The notes: generated from the sequence alone by a model not told the origin. Positions 7,585 to 17,211 are shown, counted from the stretch's first letter. The stretch: DNA of 64,000 nucleotides from Micromonospora craniellae (GCF_014764405.1 NZ_CP061725.1:4588001-4652000); one strand, 5' to 3'. Translations and numbers: made by a program.

Positions 7585-10500
7585 ATGGACCGGCGTCCGG
7601 CGATCAAACCGGGACCCGACCTCCGGCAGGCTGACACCGGCCGGGACGACAGCTTCGACACGGCGACCGACGGAGACGGCTACGGCCGACTCGACACAGG
7701 AACGACCGGGATGACCGGTTCGAGCATCGACACCCTCTACGACCTGGGCCTGCCACCAGAGGCGCTGGCGGACGACGTGGAGGACGCCGAACTCGACGAG
7801 CCGGTGCCCAACGCCGAGCGGTTGGTGGCCCAAGCGGTCGCCCTGGCCGGCGACGACCACGACGCGGCGACCCTGGTGGGACGGTTCTGGCGGTTCGCGC
7901 CGGACGAGGAGCTGATCGGTTTCACCGCCGAGGAGATGCTCGACGCCGCGCGTGCCCACCGCCAGCTCGCCGAGCAGCGGGTGCCGGGCGAGTTGAAGCT
8001 GCGGATCCACTCGCCCGACGCGGAGCAGCACCACAGCGTGGTCGAGATCGTCACCGACGACATGCCGTTCCTGGTCGACTCGGTGACCGCCCTGCTCAAC
8101 AGCCACCACCTGGACGTGCACCTGCTGGTGCACCCGTTGGTGGTGGTGCGCCGCGAGCCGCTGGGACGGCTGGTCGAGGTCGCCGCCGACGTGGAGCCGG
8201 ACGACGCGATCGACGGTGACCTGGTCGAGAGCTGGATGCGGATCGAGATCGACCCGGTCCGTGACGAGGCGGAGCGCGACAAGCTGCGCCGCGAGTTGCA
8301 GCGGGTGCTCACCGACGTGCGGGAGGCCGTCGAGGACTGGCCCAAGATGCGGCAGTGCGCCCTCGCTCTCGCCGACGAGCTGGCCGCCGCGCGGACCAGC
8401 GACAACCGGCCGCCGGTGCCGGAGAAGGACATCACCGACTCGGTCGAGCTGCTGCGCTGGCTGGCCCACGACCACTTCACCTTCCTTGGGTACCGCGAGT
8501 ACCGGCTGGTGCAGAACTCGACCGAGGGTGGGCCGGCGCTGGAGGCGGTGCTCGGCACCGGGCTGGGCATCCTGCGGCAGGACTCGCCGGAGGCACGGGC
8601 GCTGTCGTCGATGACGCCCGAGGCGCACGAGAAGGTCACCGAGAAGCGCCTGCTGATCATCACCAAGGCGAACTCGCGGGCCACCGTGCACCGCTCGGCG
8701 TACCTGGACTACATCGGTTTCAAGATCTTCAACGCCAACGGCGAGGTGGTGGGCGAGCGGCGGTTCCTCGGCCTCTTCTCCACCGCCGCGTACCGGACCA
8801 GCGTGCAGGAGCTGCCGGTGGTCCGGCGCAAGGTCGCCGAGGTGCTGGACCGCTCCGGACTGAGCCAGCGCAGCCACTCCGGCAAGGACCTGTTGCAGAT
8901 CCTGGAGACGTACCCGCGCGACGAGCTGTTCCAGATCAAGACCGACGACCTCTACCACGCGGTGATCGGCGTACTGCGGATGGCGGGTCGCCGGCAGTTG
9001 CGGGTCTTCCTGCGCCGGGACGCGTACGGGCGGTTCATCTCCTGCCTGATCTACCTGCCCCGGGACCGGTTCACCACGCAGAACCGGCTGCGGATGCAGG
9101 ACATCCTGCTGCGCGAGCTGAACGGTGTCGGGGTGGACTACACCACCCGGGTCACCGAGTCGATGCTGGCCCGGGTGCACTTCATCGTGCGTACCGACCC
9201 GAGCAGCCCGCCCGGGGACATCGACGCCGACCTGCTCGCCGAGGAGCTGGCCGACGCCACCCGGCTGTGGGACGACGACTACCGGCTGGTGCTGGAGCGC
9301 AAGCTCGGCGACGAGCAGGCCAAGCACCTGTTCGCCCGGTACGCCGACGCGTTCCCGGAGGGCTACAAGGACGGGCACACGCCGTACGAGGCGATGAAGG
9401 ACCTGGCCAAGCTGGAGCTGTTGGAGGAGTCCGGCCAGCTCGAGATGCACCTGTTCCGCAAGCAGTTGCCGCCGCGCGCGGTCGCCCGGTCCGCGGACGT
9501 CGACGATTCGATGGACGTCCGGTTCAAGGTCTACCGCTACGGCGAGCCGATGATGCTCTCGGCCGTGCTGCCGGTGCTGCACTCGCTCGGCGTGAAGGTG
9601 GTCGACGAGCACCCGTACGAGGTGGAACGCGTCGACGGCCGGATCTGGCTGTACGACTTCGGGCTGCGACTGCCCGAGGGCCACCAGGAGCTGGCCGAGG
9701 TACGCCCGCACGTGGAGAACGCCTTTGCGGCGGCGTGGCGGGGCGAGGCCGAGGTGGACGGCTTCAACGAGCTGGTGTTGCGCGCCGGGCTCACCTGGCG
9801 GCAGGTGGTGGTGCTGCGGGCGTACGCAAAGTACCTGCGCCAGACCGGCACCGTCTTCTCCCAGGACTACATGGAGTCGACGTTCATCGCGTACCCGGGC
9901 ATGGCCACGCTGCTGGTGCGGCTCTTCGAGGCCCGGTTCGAACCGGGGACGCTCACCGCCGAGCAGCGGGAACAGCGGGCCGCCGAGCTGGTGTCCGAGA
10001 TCGACGCCGCGCTCGACGACGTGGCCAGCCTGGACCAGGACCGCATCCTGCGGGCGTACCTGACCCTGATCCAGGCCACCCTGCGGACCAGCTTCTACCA
10101 GAAGCCGATCGGCGGACGCCCCAAGCCGTACGTGGCGTTCAAGCTCGACCCGCAGGCCATCCCCGAGCTGCCGGCGCCCCGGCCGAAGTTCGAGATCTTC
10201 GTCTACTCGCCCCGCTTCGAGGGTGTGCACCTGCGGTTCGGGCCGGTGGCCCGGGGCGGCCTTCGCTGGTCCGACCGGCGCGAGGACTTCCGCACCGAGG
10301 TGCTCGGCCTGGTCAAGGCGCAGATGGTGAAGAACGCGGTGATCGTGCCGGTCGGCGCCAAGGGCGGCTTCGTGCTCAAGCAGCGTCCGGGCGACCGGGA
10401 CGAGGCCGTGGTCTGCTACAAGGAGTTCATCTCGGCGCTGCTGGACGTCACCGACAACATCGTCGCCGGTGAGATTGTGCCGCCGGAGGACGTCGTCCGG

Positions 10501-12639
10501 CACGACAGCGACGACCCGTACATGGTGGTGGCGGCCGACAAGGGCACGGCGACCTTCTCCGACATCGCCAACGAGATCTCCGTCGCGCACAACTTCTGGA
10601 TGGGCGACGCCTTCGCCTCCGGTGGTTCGGCGGGCTACGACCACAAGAAGATGGGCATCACGGCCCGGGGCGCGTGGGAGTCGGTCAAGCGGCACTTCCG
10701 CGAGTTGGGCCACGACACCCAGAGCCAGGACTTCACCGTGGTCGGGGTCGGCGACATGTCCGGCGACGTGTTCGGCAACGGGATGCTGCTCTCCGAGCAC
10801 ATCCGGCTGGTGGCCGCCTTCGACCACCGGCACATCTTCCTGGACCCGAACCCGGACGCGGGCACCTCGTTCGTCGAGCGCAAGCGGTTGTTCGAGATGT
10901 CCCGTTCGACCTGGGAGGACTACCACGCCGAGCTGATCTCCGCCGGCGGCGGCGTCTACCCGCGTACCGCGAAGTCGGTGCCGGTGTCGCCGCAGGTCCG
11001 CGCGGTGCTCGGGCTGCCCGACGACGTGACGCAGATCAGCCCGCAGGAGTTGATGAAGGCGATCGTCACCGCGCCGGTCGACCTGTTCTGGAACGGCGGC
11101 ATCGGCACCTACGTCAAGGCCTCCGGCCAGACCAACGCGGAGGTGGGCGACAAGTCCAACGACGCGATCCGGGTGGACGGGCGCAACCTGCGCTGCCGGG
11201 TGGTCGGCGAGGGCGGCAACCTGGGCTTCACCCAGCAGGGCCGGATCGAGTACGCCCAGGCGGGCGGCCGGATGTACACCGACTTCATCGACAACGCGGC
11301 CGGGGTGGACTGCTCCGACCATGAGGTGAACATCAAGATCCTGCTGAACACGGCGGTGGCCGACGGCGAGCTGTCCGTACCCGAGCGCGACGACCTGCTC
11401 GCCCGGATGACCGACGAGGTCGCCGAGCTGGTGCTGCGGGACAACTACGACCAGGCCCGCGCCATCAACAACGCCCAGGCGCAGGCCGCGTCGCTGCTGC
11501 CGGTGCACCGACGGATGATCAGCCACCTGGAGCGCTCCGGCGAGCTGAACCGGGCGTTGGAGGCGCTGCCGCCGGACGAGGAACTGGCGGTACGGGCCGA
11601 GGCCGGGCTGACCGCGCCGGAGTTCGCGGTGCTGCTGGCGTACGTGAAGATCGTCTTGGAGAAGGAGATTCTCGCCGAGGGGCTGGCCGACGAGGAGTGG
11701 ACCAACGAGGTGTTGGTCAACTATTTCCCGACCCCGATGCGGGAGCGGTTCGCCGACCGGATGGCACGGCACCGGCTGCGCCGCGACATCGTGACCACGG
11801 TGCTGGTCAACGAGGCGATCAACCGGGGTGGCATCTCGTTCGTCTACCGGGTGGTGGAGGAGACCGCCGCCACCGCCAGCGACGTGATCCGGGCGTACGT
11901 CGTGGTCCGCGAGGTGTTCGGGCTGCGTGAGGTCTGGGACGCCATCGAGGCCCTGGACAACCGCATCGACCCGGAGTTGCAGACCAGCGCCTACCTGGAC
12001 ACCCGACGCCTGCTCGACCGGGCGGTGCGCTGGCTGGTCACCAACCGGCGTGCGCCACTCGACGTGCCGGCGGAGATCGCCCGGCTGCGGGAGGGTGTGT
12101 CGGAGCTGCTGCCGAAGCTGGAGACGCTGTTCTACGGCACCGAGCGGGAGGGCATCGCGGCGCACATCGACTCGATGACCGAGCGGGGCGTGCCGCGTGA
12201 ACTGGCGGAGCGCAACACCCGCCTGATGTACAGCTTCGGCCTGCTGGACGTGGTGGAGACCGGGGCCGGCAGCGGGCGGAACGTGAGCGAGGTGGCCTCG
12301 GTCTACTTCGTGCTCTCGAACCGGTTCCGGGTCGACTCGCTGCTGTCGAAGATCTCCCTGCTGCCCCGGGAGGATCGCTGGCAGACGCTGGCCCGGATGG
12401 CGCTGCGCTACGACCTGTACGCCGCGTTGGCCGCGCTCACCGGGGAGGTGCTCGACTCCACGCCGGGTGACCTTCCGCCGTCGGAGCGGGTACAGCAGTG
12501 GGAGCAGTCGAACGCCACCTCGATCCACCGCGCCGAGCGGGCGATGGGGGAGTTCGACGAGTCCCGCGCCGACCTGGCCGCGCTCTCGGTGCTGCTGCGC
12601 CAGATCCGTACCCTGGTGCGGACCTCCTCGGCCAGCTGA
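7585..12639 (+). CDS. NAD-dependent glutamate dehydrogenase, large (180-kDa, GDH2/bacterial NAD-GDH) type
   Basis: Oxidatively deaminates glutamate to 2-oxoglutarate with NAD+. The 1684-residue length is typical of the large L_180 class, which has N-terminal ACT-like and helical regions before the dehydrogenase core. The core includes KFEIFVYSPRFEGVHLRFGP, ARGGLRWSDRREDFRTEVLG, KNAVIVPVGAKGGFVLK and VGVGDMSGDVFGNGML, all hallmark segments of this family, followed by CRVVGEGGNLGF and a C-terminal helical region. The ATG at 7585 has GAGGGGAG about 10 bases upstream; an in-frame start at 7456 would add unconserved residues. The gene ends next to a 54-bp double palindrome. An equally long open frame on the opposite strand is a GC-bias shadow. 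Confidence 0.95.
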   Translation: MDRRPAIKPGPDLRQADTGRDDSFDTATDGDGYGRLDTGTTGMTGSSIDTLYDLGLPPEALADDVEDAELDEPVPNAERLVAQAVALAGDDHDAATLVGRFWRFAPDEELIGFTAEEMLDAARAHRQLAEQRVPGELKLRIHSPDAEQHHSVVEIVTDDMPFLVDSVTALLNSHHLDVHLLVHPLVVVRREPLGRLVEVAADVEPDDAIDGDLVESWMRIEIDPVRDEAERDKLRRELQRVLTDVREAVEDWPKMRQCALALADELAAARTSDNRPPVPEKDITDSVELLRWLAHDHFTFLGYREYRLVQNSTEGGPALEAVLGTGLGILRQDSPEARALSSMTPEAHEKVTEKRLLIITKANSRATVHRSAYLDYIGFKIFNANGEVVGERRFLGLFSTAAYRTSVQELPVVRRKVAEVLDRSGLSQRSHSGKDLLQILETYPRDELFQIKTDDLYHAVIGVLRMAGRRQLRVFLRRDAYGRFISCLIYLPRDRFTTQNRLRMQDILLRELNGVGVDYTTRVTESMLARVHFIVRTDPSSPPGDIDADLLAEELADATRLWDDDYRLVLERKLGDEQAKHLFARYADAFPEGYKDGHTPYEAMKDLAKLELLEESGQLEMHLFRKQLPPRAVARSADVDDSMDVRFKVYRYGEPMMLSAVLPVLHSLGVKVVDEHPYEVERVDGRIWLYDFGLRLPEGHQELAEVRPHVENAFAAAWRGEAEVDGFNELVLRAGLTWRQVVVLRAYAKYLRQTGTVFSQDYMESTFIAYPGMATLLVRLFEARFEPGTLTAEQREQRAAELVSEIDAALDDVASLDQDRILRAYLTLIQATLRTSFYQKPIGGRPKPYVAFKLDPQAIPELPAPRPKFEIFVYSPRFEGVHLRFGPVARGGLRWSDRREDFRTEVLGLVKAQMVKNAVIVPVGAKGGFVLKQRPGDRDEAVVCYKEFISALLDVTDNIVAGEIVPPEDVVRHDSDDPYMVVAADKGTATFSDIANEISVAHNFWMGDAFASGGSAGYDHKKMGITARGAWESVKRHFRELGHDTQSQDFTVVGVGDMSGDVFGNGMLLSEHIRLVAAFDHRHIFLDPNPDAGTSFVERKRLFEMSRSTWEDYHAELISAGGGVYPRTAKSVPVSPQVRAVLGLPDDVTQISPQELMKAIVTAPVDLFWNGGIGTYVKASGQTNAEVGDKSNDAIRVDGRNLRCRVVGEGGNLGFTQQGRIEYAQAGGRMYTDFIDNAAGVDCSDHEVNIKILLNTAVADGELSVPERDDLLARMTDEVAELVLRDNYDQARAINNAQAQAASLLPVHRRMISHLERSGELNRALEALPPDEELAVRAEAGLTAPEFAVLLAYVKIVLEKEILAEGLADEEWTNEVLVNYFPTPMRERFADRMARHRLRRDIVTTVLVNEAINRGGISFVYRVVEETAATASDVIRAYVVVREVFGLREVWDAIEALDNRIDPELQTSAYLDTRRLLDRAVRWLVTNRRAPLDVPAEIARLREGVSELLPKLETLFYGTEREGIAAHIDSMTERGVPRELAERNTRLMYSFGLLDVVETGAGSGRNVSEVASVYFVLSNRFRVDSLLSKISLLPREDRWQTLARMALRYDLYAALAALTGEVLDSTPGDLPPSERVQQWEQSNATSIHRAERAMGEFDESRADLAALSVLLRQIRTLVRTSSAS

Positions 12640-12643
12640 CATG

Positions 12644-12697
12644 TAAGGAAGGGCCCCTTCTTAACGCCTCGTGCATAGGAAGGGGCCCTTCCTAACA
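12644..12697. repeat. 54-bp double palindrome, copy 1 (terminator-like)
   Basis: Two GC-rich palindromes of the form TAAGGAAGGGCCCCTTCTTA and TAGGAAGGGGCCCTTCCTA are separated by a short spacer containing CGCCTCGTGCA. Copies of the same length occur at 36611, 36904 and 57196, with 36904 and 57196 in inverted orientation. Here it lies between the convergent glutamate dehydrogenase and sortase genes and could end transcription from both sides. Confidence 0.85.
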
Positions 12698-12703
12698 CTT
12701 CGG

Positions 12704-13429
12704 TCAGGTCGCCAGCGAGGCGAAGACGATCACGTTGTCCGGGTAATCGCCCCTGGCCTCGTCGAACGTGCCGCCGCAGGTGATCACGCGCAGTCCGGGC
12801 CGGTCGGACGGGCCGTACACCTGCTCGGTGGGGAAGGCGTTCTTGGGGTGGGCGGCCACCGAGTCCACCCGGAAGTCGACGGACCCGCCGTCCGCCCGGC
12901 TGACCGTGATGACGTCGCCGGGTTGCAGCGCGCCGAGGGAGAAGAAGACGGCCGCGCCGATCGCGGCGGAGTCCACGTGCCCGACGATCACCGAGTTGCC
13001 CACCTCGCCCGGGCTGGGACCCGGCTCGTACCAGCCGGCGCGCATCGCCTGGTCCAGCGGGGGGACCTCCACGGTGCCGTCGGGGTTGGTGCCGAGCGTC
13101 ATGATCTTCGCGTTGACGCCGATGCGGGGAATCGTGATCGTGGTCGGGGTGGACCGGGGTAGCCCGGTCGCCGGGCCGGCTGCGCCGGACTCACCGCCGT
13201 CGAGGTCCGCGTCGTCCAGCGGCGTGGACGCGGCGCGCTCGGGGGCGCCCGGACCGGCCTGCGCCCGGGGCTGCGGTGGGCGTACCGGCTCGGTGGACCG
13301 CATCGACGCGCCGATCAGCCCGAAACCCGCCATGGCCAGCAGTACGACGACGGCGGCGCCGACGGCGCGCCACGGAGAACCGTGACGGCCGCCGGCCCGT
13401 CTCGCCGTCGTGTCAGACCGCGAACTCAT
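12704..13429 (-). CDS. class F (class E/F-like) sortase
   Basis: A 241-residue membrane-anchored transpeptidase. There is a basic N-terminus, one membrane segment (about 22-44) and a Pro-rich spacer. The sortase barrel starts near PTTITIPRIGVNAKI. Catalytic residues: His in VIVGHVDS, Cys in LRVITCGGTF, and an Arg downstream in EARGDYPDNV. The compact single-domain layout with the TITC-like Cys loop fits class F sortases of actinobacteria. It overlaps the upstream secreted-protein gene by 17 bases (13413-13429), so the two are probably translated together, and that protein is the obvious candidate substrate. Confidence 0.9.
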   Translation of the reverse strand: MSSRSDTTARRAGGRHGSPWRAVGAAVVVLLAMAGFGLIGASMRSTEPVRPPQPRAQAGPGAPERAASTPLDDADLDGGESGAAGPATGLPRSTPTTITIPRIGVNAKIMTLGTNPDGTVEVPPLDQAMRAGWYEPGPSPGEVGNSVIVGHVDSAAIGAAVFFSLGALQPGDVITVSRADGGSVDFRVDSVAAHPKNAFPTEQVYGPSDRPGLRVITCGGTFDEARGDYPDNVIVFASLAT

Positions 13430-14327
13430 CGGCCCGGCGCCGACGCATCAGCACGAGGCCGCCGAGGGTCGCCGCGCCGACCATGCCCGCTCCGGCGGTG
13501 GCCAGGCCACCCTTGGTGCCGGTGGCGATCCCACCGTCACCGCCGTCGACCCCGCCGTGCGGCAGGACCACCAGCTCACCCACGCCGCAGGAGCCCTTCA
13601 GCTCGTACGTGCCAGGCTTGGCGTCCTTGGCGACCCGGGCTTCGCCGTAGTAGACGAAGTCCTTCTCGTGCTCCCAGCGATCGCCCGAGTCGTCCTTGCC
13701 GTGCTTGTCCGACTCGTCCTTGCGGCGCTCACCGGACCACTCGTGCTCGCCCTCGCTCGACCAGTCCCGCTTGTCCTCGCCCTTCTCGTCCCGGTTCTTC
13801 CAGTCGTGCTCGGACTTCGCGTCGCGCTCCTCCTCGGCGGACGGGGCCTTGCGGTCCTGCGCGCCCTCCGCTTCCTGGCCGTGCTCCTCGGCCTTCCAGC
13901 CGCGGTCCTTGTCACCCGCGTCGGTCTCGTCGGCCGCACCGCCACCGGTGCCCTTCGACTCCGGCGCCGACTCGGCCTCGCCCGACCAGTCCTTGCCGTG
14001 CTGCGAGTCCTTGCGGTCCTCCCAGTCCTTGTGACCCTGTTTCCGGTCGTGGTCCCGGCCGCCCCGGTTGTCGCCCTTGTCGGCTGCCTCGAGTTCGACC
14101 TTCCCGGTGACCTTGGACCACACGAAGGGGTGTTCCTGCGCCTCTTCGCAGACCTGCACCAGCTTGACCTCGTCGCCGGCCTTCACCGCGTGTGGCCTGG
14201 CGAAGACCTTGCCCTCGTCCTCGTGACCGTGGCCGTCAGCGAGCGCGACCCCGGGTGCGAACACCAGCAGAGAGGCACTGCCGAGGGCGGCGCCCGTAAC
14301 GACCTTCCCCAGCATCTTCTTAGCCAT
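13413..14327 (-). CDS. secreted, highly charged wall-associated protein, likely sortase partner
   Basis: I do not recognise a named family. The 304-residue product starts MAKKMLGK with a signal peptide ending near VALADG. A short globular N-terminal part with VQVCEEAQEH is followed by about 130 residues rich in Asp, Glu, Lys, Arg, His and Trp (repeated DWK, HDWK and EHEW-type units). A second small segment contains YELKGSCGVGELVVLP. The C-terminus has a Gly-rich stretch, a hydrophobic segment and an RRRR cluster, the layout of a sortase sorting signal, but without canonical LPXTG; the nearest match is LATAG. The two separated Cys residues flank the charged core. The start at 14327 was chosen for the signal peptide; an upstream in-frame ATG at 14402 would bury it. 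Confidence 0.75.
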   Translation of the reverse strand: MAKKMLGKVVTGAALGSASLLVFAPGVALADGHGHEDEGKVFARPHAVKAGDEVKLVQVCEEAQEHPFVWSKVTGKVELEAADKGDNRGGRDHDRKQGHKDWEDRKDSQHGKDWSGEAESAPESKGTGGGAADETDAGDKDRGWKAEEHGQEAEGAQDRKAPSAEEERDAKSEHDWKNRDEKGEDKRDWSSEGEHEWSGERRKDESDKHGKDDSGDRWEHEKDFVYYGEARVAKDAKPGTYELKGSCGVGELVVLPHGGVDGGDGGIATGTKGGLATAGAGMVGAATLGGLVLMRRRRADEFAV

Positions 14328-14616
14328 GACCTGTGTCACTCCATCCCTGTGTTGTCCTGTGGCTCGCACGACCGAGCCAGAACCGACGTTAGACCGTTTC
14401 ATGGCCTATGAAGGGAAAGATTCGTGTTCTGCCATTCGTGCGATTTACCCGGCTGGCAGGGCTCCGCTGAGGGAGTCGTGCCGGGGCGTCCCGGGTGGGT
14501 CCGTTCCACTCCTCGTGACCGGTCATCGCCCGTACGGGCCGCTGATCGACGGCGATGTGTCACGTCGGGTGGCCCGTCGGGCGGGGTAGGGTTTCGAAAA
14601 TATCGAACCATTGCCA

Positions 14617-14630
14617 TGGAAGCGCTCCCA
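14617..14630. promoter_or_regulatory. CebR-like operator upstream of the cellulase
   Basis: TGGAAGCGCTCCCA matches the known actinomycete CebR box TGGGAGCGCTCCCA at 13 of 14 bases. CebR is a LacI-family repressor released by cello-oligosaccharides. The site lies 247 bases before the cellulase ATG inside a 549-base gap (14328-14876) that otherwise holds no convincing gene. The sortase-cluster gene reads away from it, so the cellulase is the likely target. No cebR gene is visible in the window. Confidence 0.7.
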
Positions 14631-14876
14631 TGCAAGAATCTCTGCACGCGGTGAGCGGAGCCACACCGCGCAGGCAGGTGTCGAGGGCAGCCGGTGTCAC
14701 CGGACGACCACTTGCCGTCGGCCGGGTACGCCGGTCGTGCACCACCACCAACGCCCGCCCGGGTCGGGCGCTCCCGAAAAATCCCGTTGGCACCGGCGGT
14801 CGTCCGTGAGGACGTCCCTCGGGTGCCACGTGCCGGGCCCTACGCGGATCCGGTCTCGCCCAAGGAGATCAGTGGC

Positions 14877-16685
14877 ATGAATGTGTGGAGAAGGCTGTCC
14901 AGTCGACGCCGCGCCGTCGCGCTGGCCGGCGCGAGCGCGCTGGTCGCGGGCGGTTTGGTGACGATTCCGGTCACCGCGGCGCACGCCGCGACGCAGTGCG
15001 ACGTCGCGTACACGACGAACGACTGGCAGGGTGGCTTCACCGCCACCATCACCATCCGGAACATCGGTGACGCGCTCAGCGGATGGACCCTCGGCTTCAC
15101 GTTCCCCGACGCCAACCAGCGCGTACAGCAGGGCTGGTCGGCCCGCTGGAGCCAGTCGGGCCGGAACGTGACCGCGCAGAACGAGTCCTACAACGGCAAC
15201 CTCGCCACCGGTGCCAGCACCAGCATCGGCTTCAACGGCTCCTGGAGCGGCAGCAACCCGCGCCCCACCTCGTTCACGGTGAACGGCGTGGCCTGCAACG
15301 GCGGCACCACGCCGACCACGCCGGCACCGACCACGCCGGCACCGACCACGCCGGCACCGACCACGCCGGCACCGACCACGCCGGCACCCACCACCCCGCC
15401 GCCCACGACGCCGCCGCCCGGCGGACCTCGGGTGGACAACCCGTACCTGAACGCCCGGGGCTACGTGAACCCGGAGTGGAAGGCCAAGGCCGAGTCGGTC
15501 AGCGGCGGTAACCGGATCTCGAACACCCCGACGGGTGTGTGGCTGGACCGGATCGCGGCGATCGAGGGCACCGACAACAGCCAGTCCAACGGCCCGATGG
15601 GTCTGCGTGACCACCTGGACGAGGCGCTGCGGCAGAACGCCCAGTACATCCAGGTCGTCATCTACAACCTGCCCGGCCGCGACTGCGCGGCGCTCGCCTC
15701 CAACGGTGAGCTGCAGGCCCACGAGCTGCCCAGGTACAAGGCGCAGTACATCGACCCGATCGCAGCGATCATGGGTGACGCGAAGTACCGCAACCTGCGG
15801 ATCATCACCATCATCGAGATCGACTCGCTGCCGAACCTGGTGACCAACACCTCCGGAAACCCGGGCGGCACCGCGATGTGCGACACGGTGAAGGCCAACG
15901 GCGCGTACGTGCAGGGTGTCGGCTACGCCCTCGCCAAGCTCGGCGCGATTCCGAACGTCTACAACTACATCGACGCCGCGCACCACGGCTGGATCGGCTG
16001 GGACAGCAACTTCGTCCCGACCGCCCAGATCCTGCGCGAGGCGGCCGGCGCCTCCAACGCCACCGTCGCCAACGTGCACGGCTTCATCGTGAACACCGCG
16101 AACTACTCGGCGCTGCGTGAGCCGTACGCCCGGGTCACCGACTCGGTGAACGGCCAGACGGTGCGGCAGTCGAAGTGGATCGACTGGAACCAGTACAACG
16201 ACGAGCTGTCCTTCGCCCAGGCGTTCCGGCAGGAGCTGGTCCGGCAGGGCTTCGACAGCAACATCGGCATGCTGATCGACACCTCCCGTAACGGCTGGGG
16301 CGGCAGCGCCCGGCCCACCGGTGCGGGCCCGACGACCAGTGTGGACGCCTACGTGGACGGTGGTCGGACCGACCGTCGTATCCACAAGGGCAACTGGTGC
16401 AACCAGTCCGGTGCGGGTCTGGGCGAGCGGCCGAAGGCCGCGCCGGAGCCGGGTATCGACGCGTACGTCTGGATCAAGCCCCCGGGTGAGTCGGACGGCT
16501 CCAGCCGCGAGATCCCCAACAACGACGGCAAGGGCTTCGACCGGATGTGCGACCCGACCTACGAGGGCAACGCCCGTAACGGCAACAACCGCAGTGGTGC
16601 CCTGCCGGACGCCCCGATCTCGGGCGCCTGGTTCCCGGCGCAGCTCTCCGAGCTGATGCGCAACGCCTACCCGCCGTTGTCCTGA
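14877..16685 (+). CDS. secreted cellulase, CBM2 plus glycoside hydrolase family 6 (cellobiohydrolase-like)
   Basis: A 602-residue secreted enzyme. The signal peptide ends near HAATQ. A cellulose-binding CBM2 follows (about 40-140, Trp-rich, with Cys at both ends), then a Thr/Pro linker of repeated TTPAP units, then a GH6 domain (about 190-600). GH6 features are IIEIDSLPNLV (the EPD-type signature, with Ile for Pro) with the candidate acid Asp, YNYIDAAHHGWIGW, and VHGFIVNTANY. Domain length and loop content resemble bacterial exo-acting cellobiohydrolases more than short endoglucanases. The ATG has AAGGAG upstream (14862-14867). A CebR-like box lies upstream and a strong hairpin terminator follows. 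It would release cellobiose from crystalline cellulose outside the cell. Confidence 0.93.
   Translation: MNVWRRLSSRRRAVALAGASALVAGGLVTIPVTAAHAATQCDVAYTTNDWQGGFTATITIRNIGDALSGWTLGFTFPDANQRVQQGWSARWSQSGRNVTAQNESYNGNLATGASTSIGFNGSWSGSNPRPTSFTVNGVACNGGTTPTTPAPTTPAPTTPAPTTPAPTTPAPTTPPPTTPPPGGPRVDNPYLNARGYVNPEWKAKAESVSGGNRISNTPTGVWLDRIAAIEGTDNSQSNGPMGLRDHLDEALRQNAQYIQVVIYNLPGRDCAALASNGELQAHELPRYKAQYIDPIAAIMGDAKYRNLRIITIIEIDSLPNLVTNTSGNPGGTAMCDTVKANGAYVQGVGYALAKLGAIPNVYNYIDAAHHGWIGWDSNFVPTAQILREAAGASNATVANVHGFIVNTANYSALREPYARVTDSVNGQTVRQSKWIDWNQYNDELSFAQAFRQELVRQGFDSNIGMLIDTSRNGWGGSARPTGAGPTTSVDAYVDGGRTDRRIHKGNWCNQSGAGLGERPKAAPEPGIDAYVWIKPPGESDGSSREIPNNDGKGFDRMCDPTYEGNARNGNNRSGALPDAPISGAWFPAQLSELMRNAYPPLS
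15315..15389 (+). repeat. 15-bp tandem repeat encoding the TTPAP linker
   Basis: About five near-perfect copies of accacgccggcaccg encode Thr-Thr-Pro-Ala-Pro between the CBM2 and GH6 domains. Such arrays make flexible, often glycosylated linkers and can change copy number by slippage without shifting the frame. Confidence 0.85.
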
Positions 16686-16741
16686 CGGTCAGGCATACCG
16701 GCCGCCAGCGGTAGGTGAGGCGCTGCGGCGGCAGGTTCCCC

Positions 16742-16780
16742 GGGCCCCTGGTCCGACCGCACCGGTCGGACCAGGGGCCC
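16742..16780 (+). terminator. strong hairpin terminator after the cellulase
   Basis: A perfect 17-bp stem (left arm 16742-16758, right arm 16764-16780) with a five-base loop GCACC lies 57 bases after the cellulase stop and is followed by CTCTC. It also faces the end of the minus-strand gene at 16834, so it may work in both directions. Confidence 0.8.
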
Positions 16781-16833
16781 CTCTCGCTGCGCGGGAGGAG
16801 GTCCGCCCGAATCGGGTGGACCCTGTTCCGCGC

Positions 16834-17211
16834 TCAGGGCACCGTCTTCTCGATCGCCGCCCGGCCGGTCTCGGCCAGCTCACGCCGGGCGCGTTCGACG
16901 TTCTCGGGGGTGAGGTCCTGACCTCGCGCCATCACCAGGTCCTCCGGCTCCCACGGCTGCTCGGCGCCGGTCCGGATGTTGTCCCCGCCGGCTCCGGTGC
17001 CGGTACCGGTCGCGCCGGTGCCCGCCGCGTACGGATCGGCGATGACGTCCTCGGTCGGTGCGTCGCGGTCGAGCCGTTCGCCCGGTCCGGCGAAGGCCGG
17101 AGTCTCCTGGTCGAATCCGCCGCCGGTCATCAGCTCGGGGACGCCGCTGTCGTCGTCCACCGCCGCGGCCACCTCGGGGCGCTCCTCCAGCGGTCGTTCA
17201 CGATCCGTCAT
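16834..17211 (-). CDS. hypothetical acidic protein
   Basis: The 125-residue product has no recognisable family. The first 80 residues are low-complexity and acidic with Gly/Thr runs; the last 30 (LTPENVERARRELAETGRAA) look helical. The ATG at 17211 has a clear AGGAGG-type Shine-Dalgarno at about 17219-17225, supporting translation. It is the last of three minus-strand genes that may be co-expressed, but the 130-base gap to the next gene leaves this uncertain. Confidence 0.65.
   Translation of the reverse strand: MTDRERPLEERPEVAAAVDDDSGVPELMTGGGFDQETPAFAGPGERLDRDAPTEDVIADPYAAGTGATGTGTGAGGDNIRTGAEQPWEPEDLVMARGQDLTPENVERARRELAETGRAAIEKTVP

Noticed and set aside
7528..12642. A 1704-codon open frame antisense to the glutamate dehydrogenase gene
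   Set aside because: It has low-complexity composition (His, Gly, Val, Arg-rich), no domain, and mirrors a well-conserved gene; such antiparallel frames are expected in high-GC DNA with few stops.
15315..15389. CRISPR-like short repeats
   Set aside because: The units are contiguous 15-bp coding repeats in frame, making the TTPAP linker, with no spacers.
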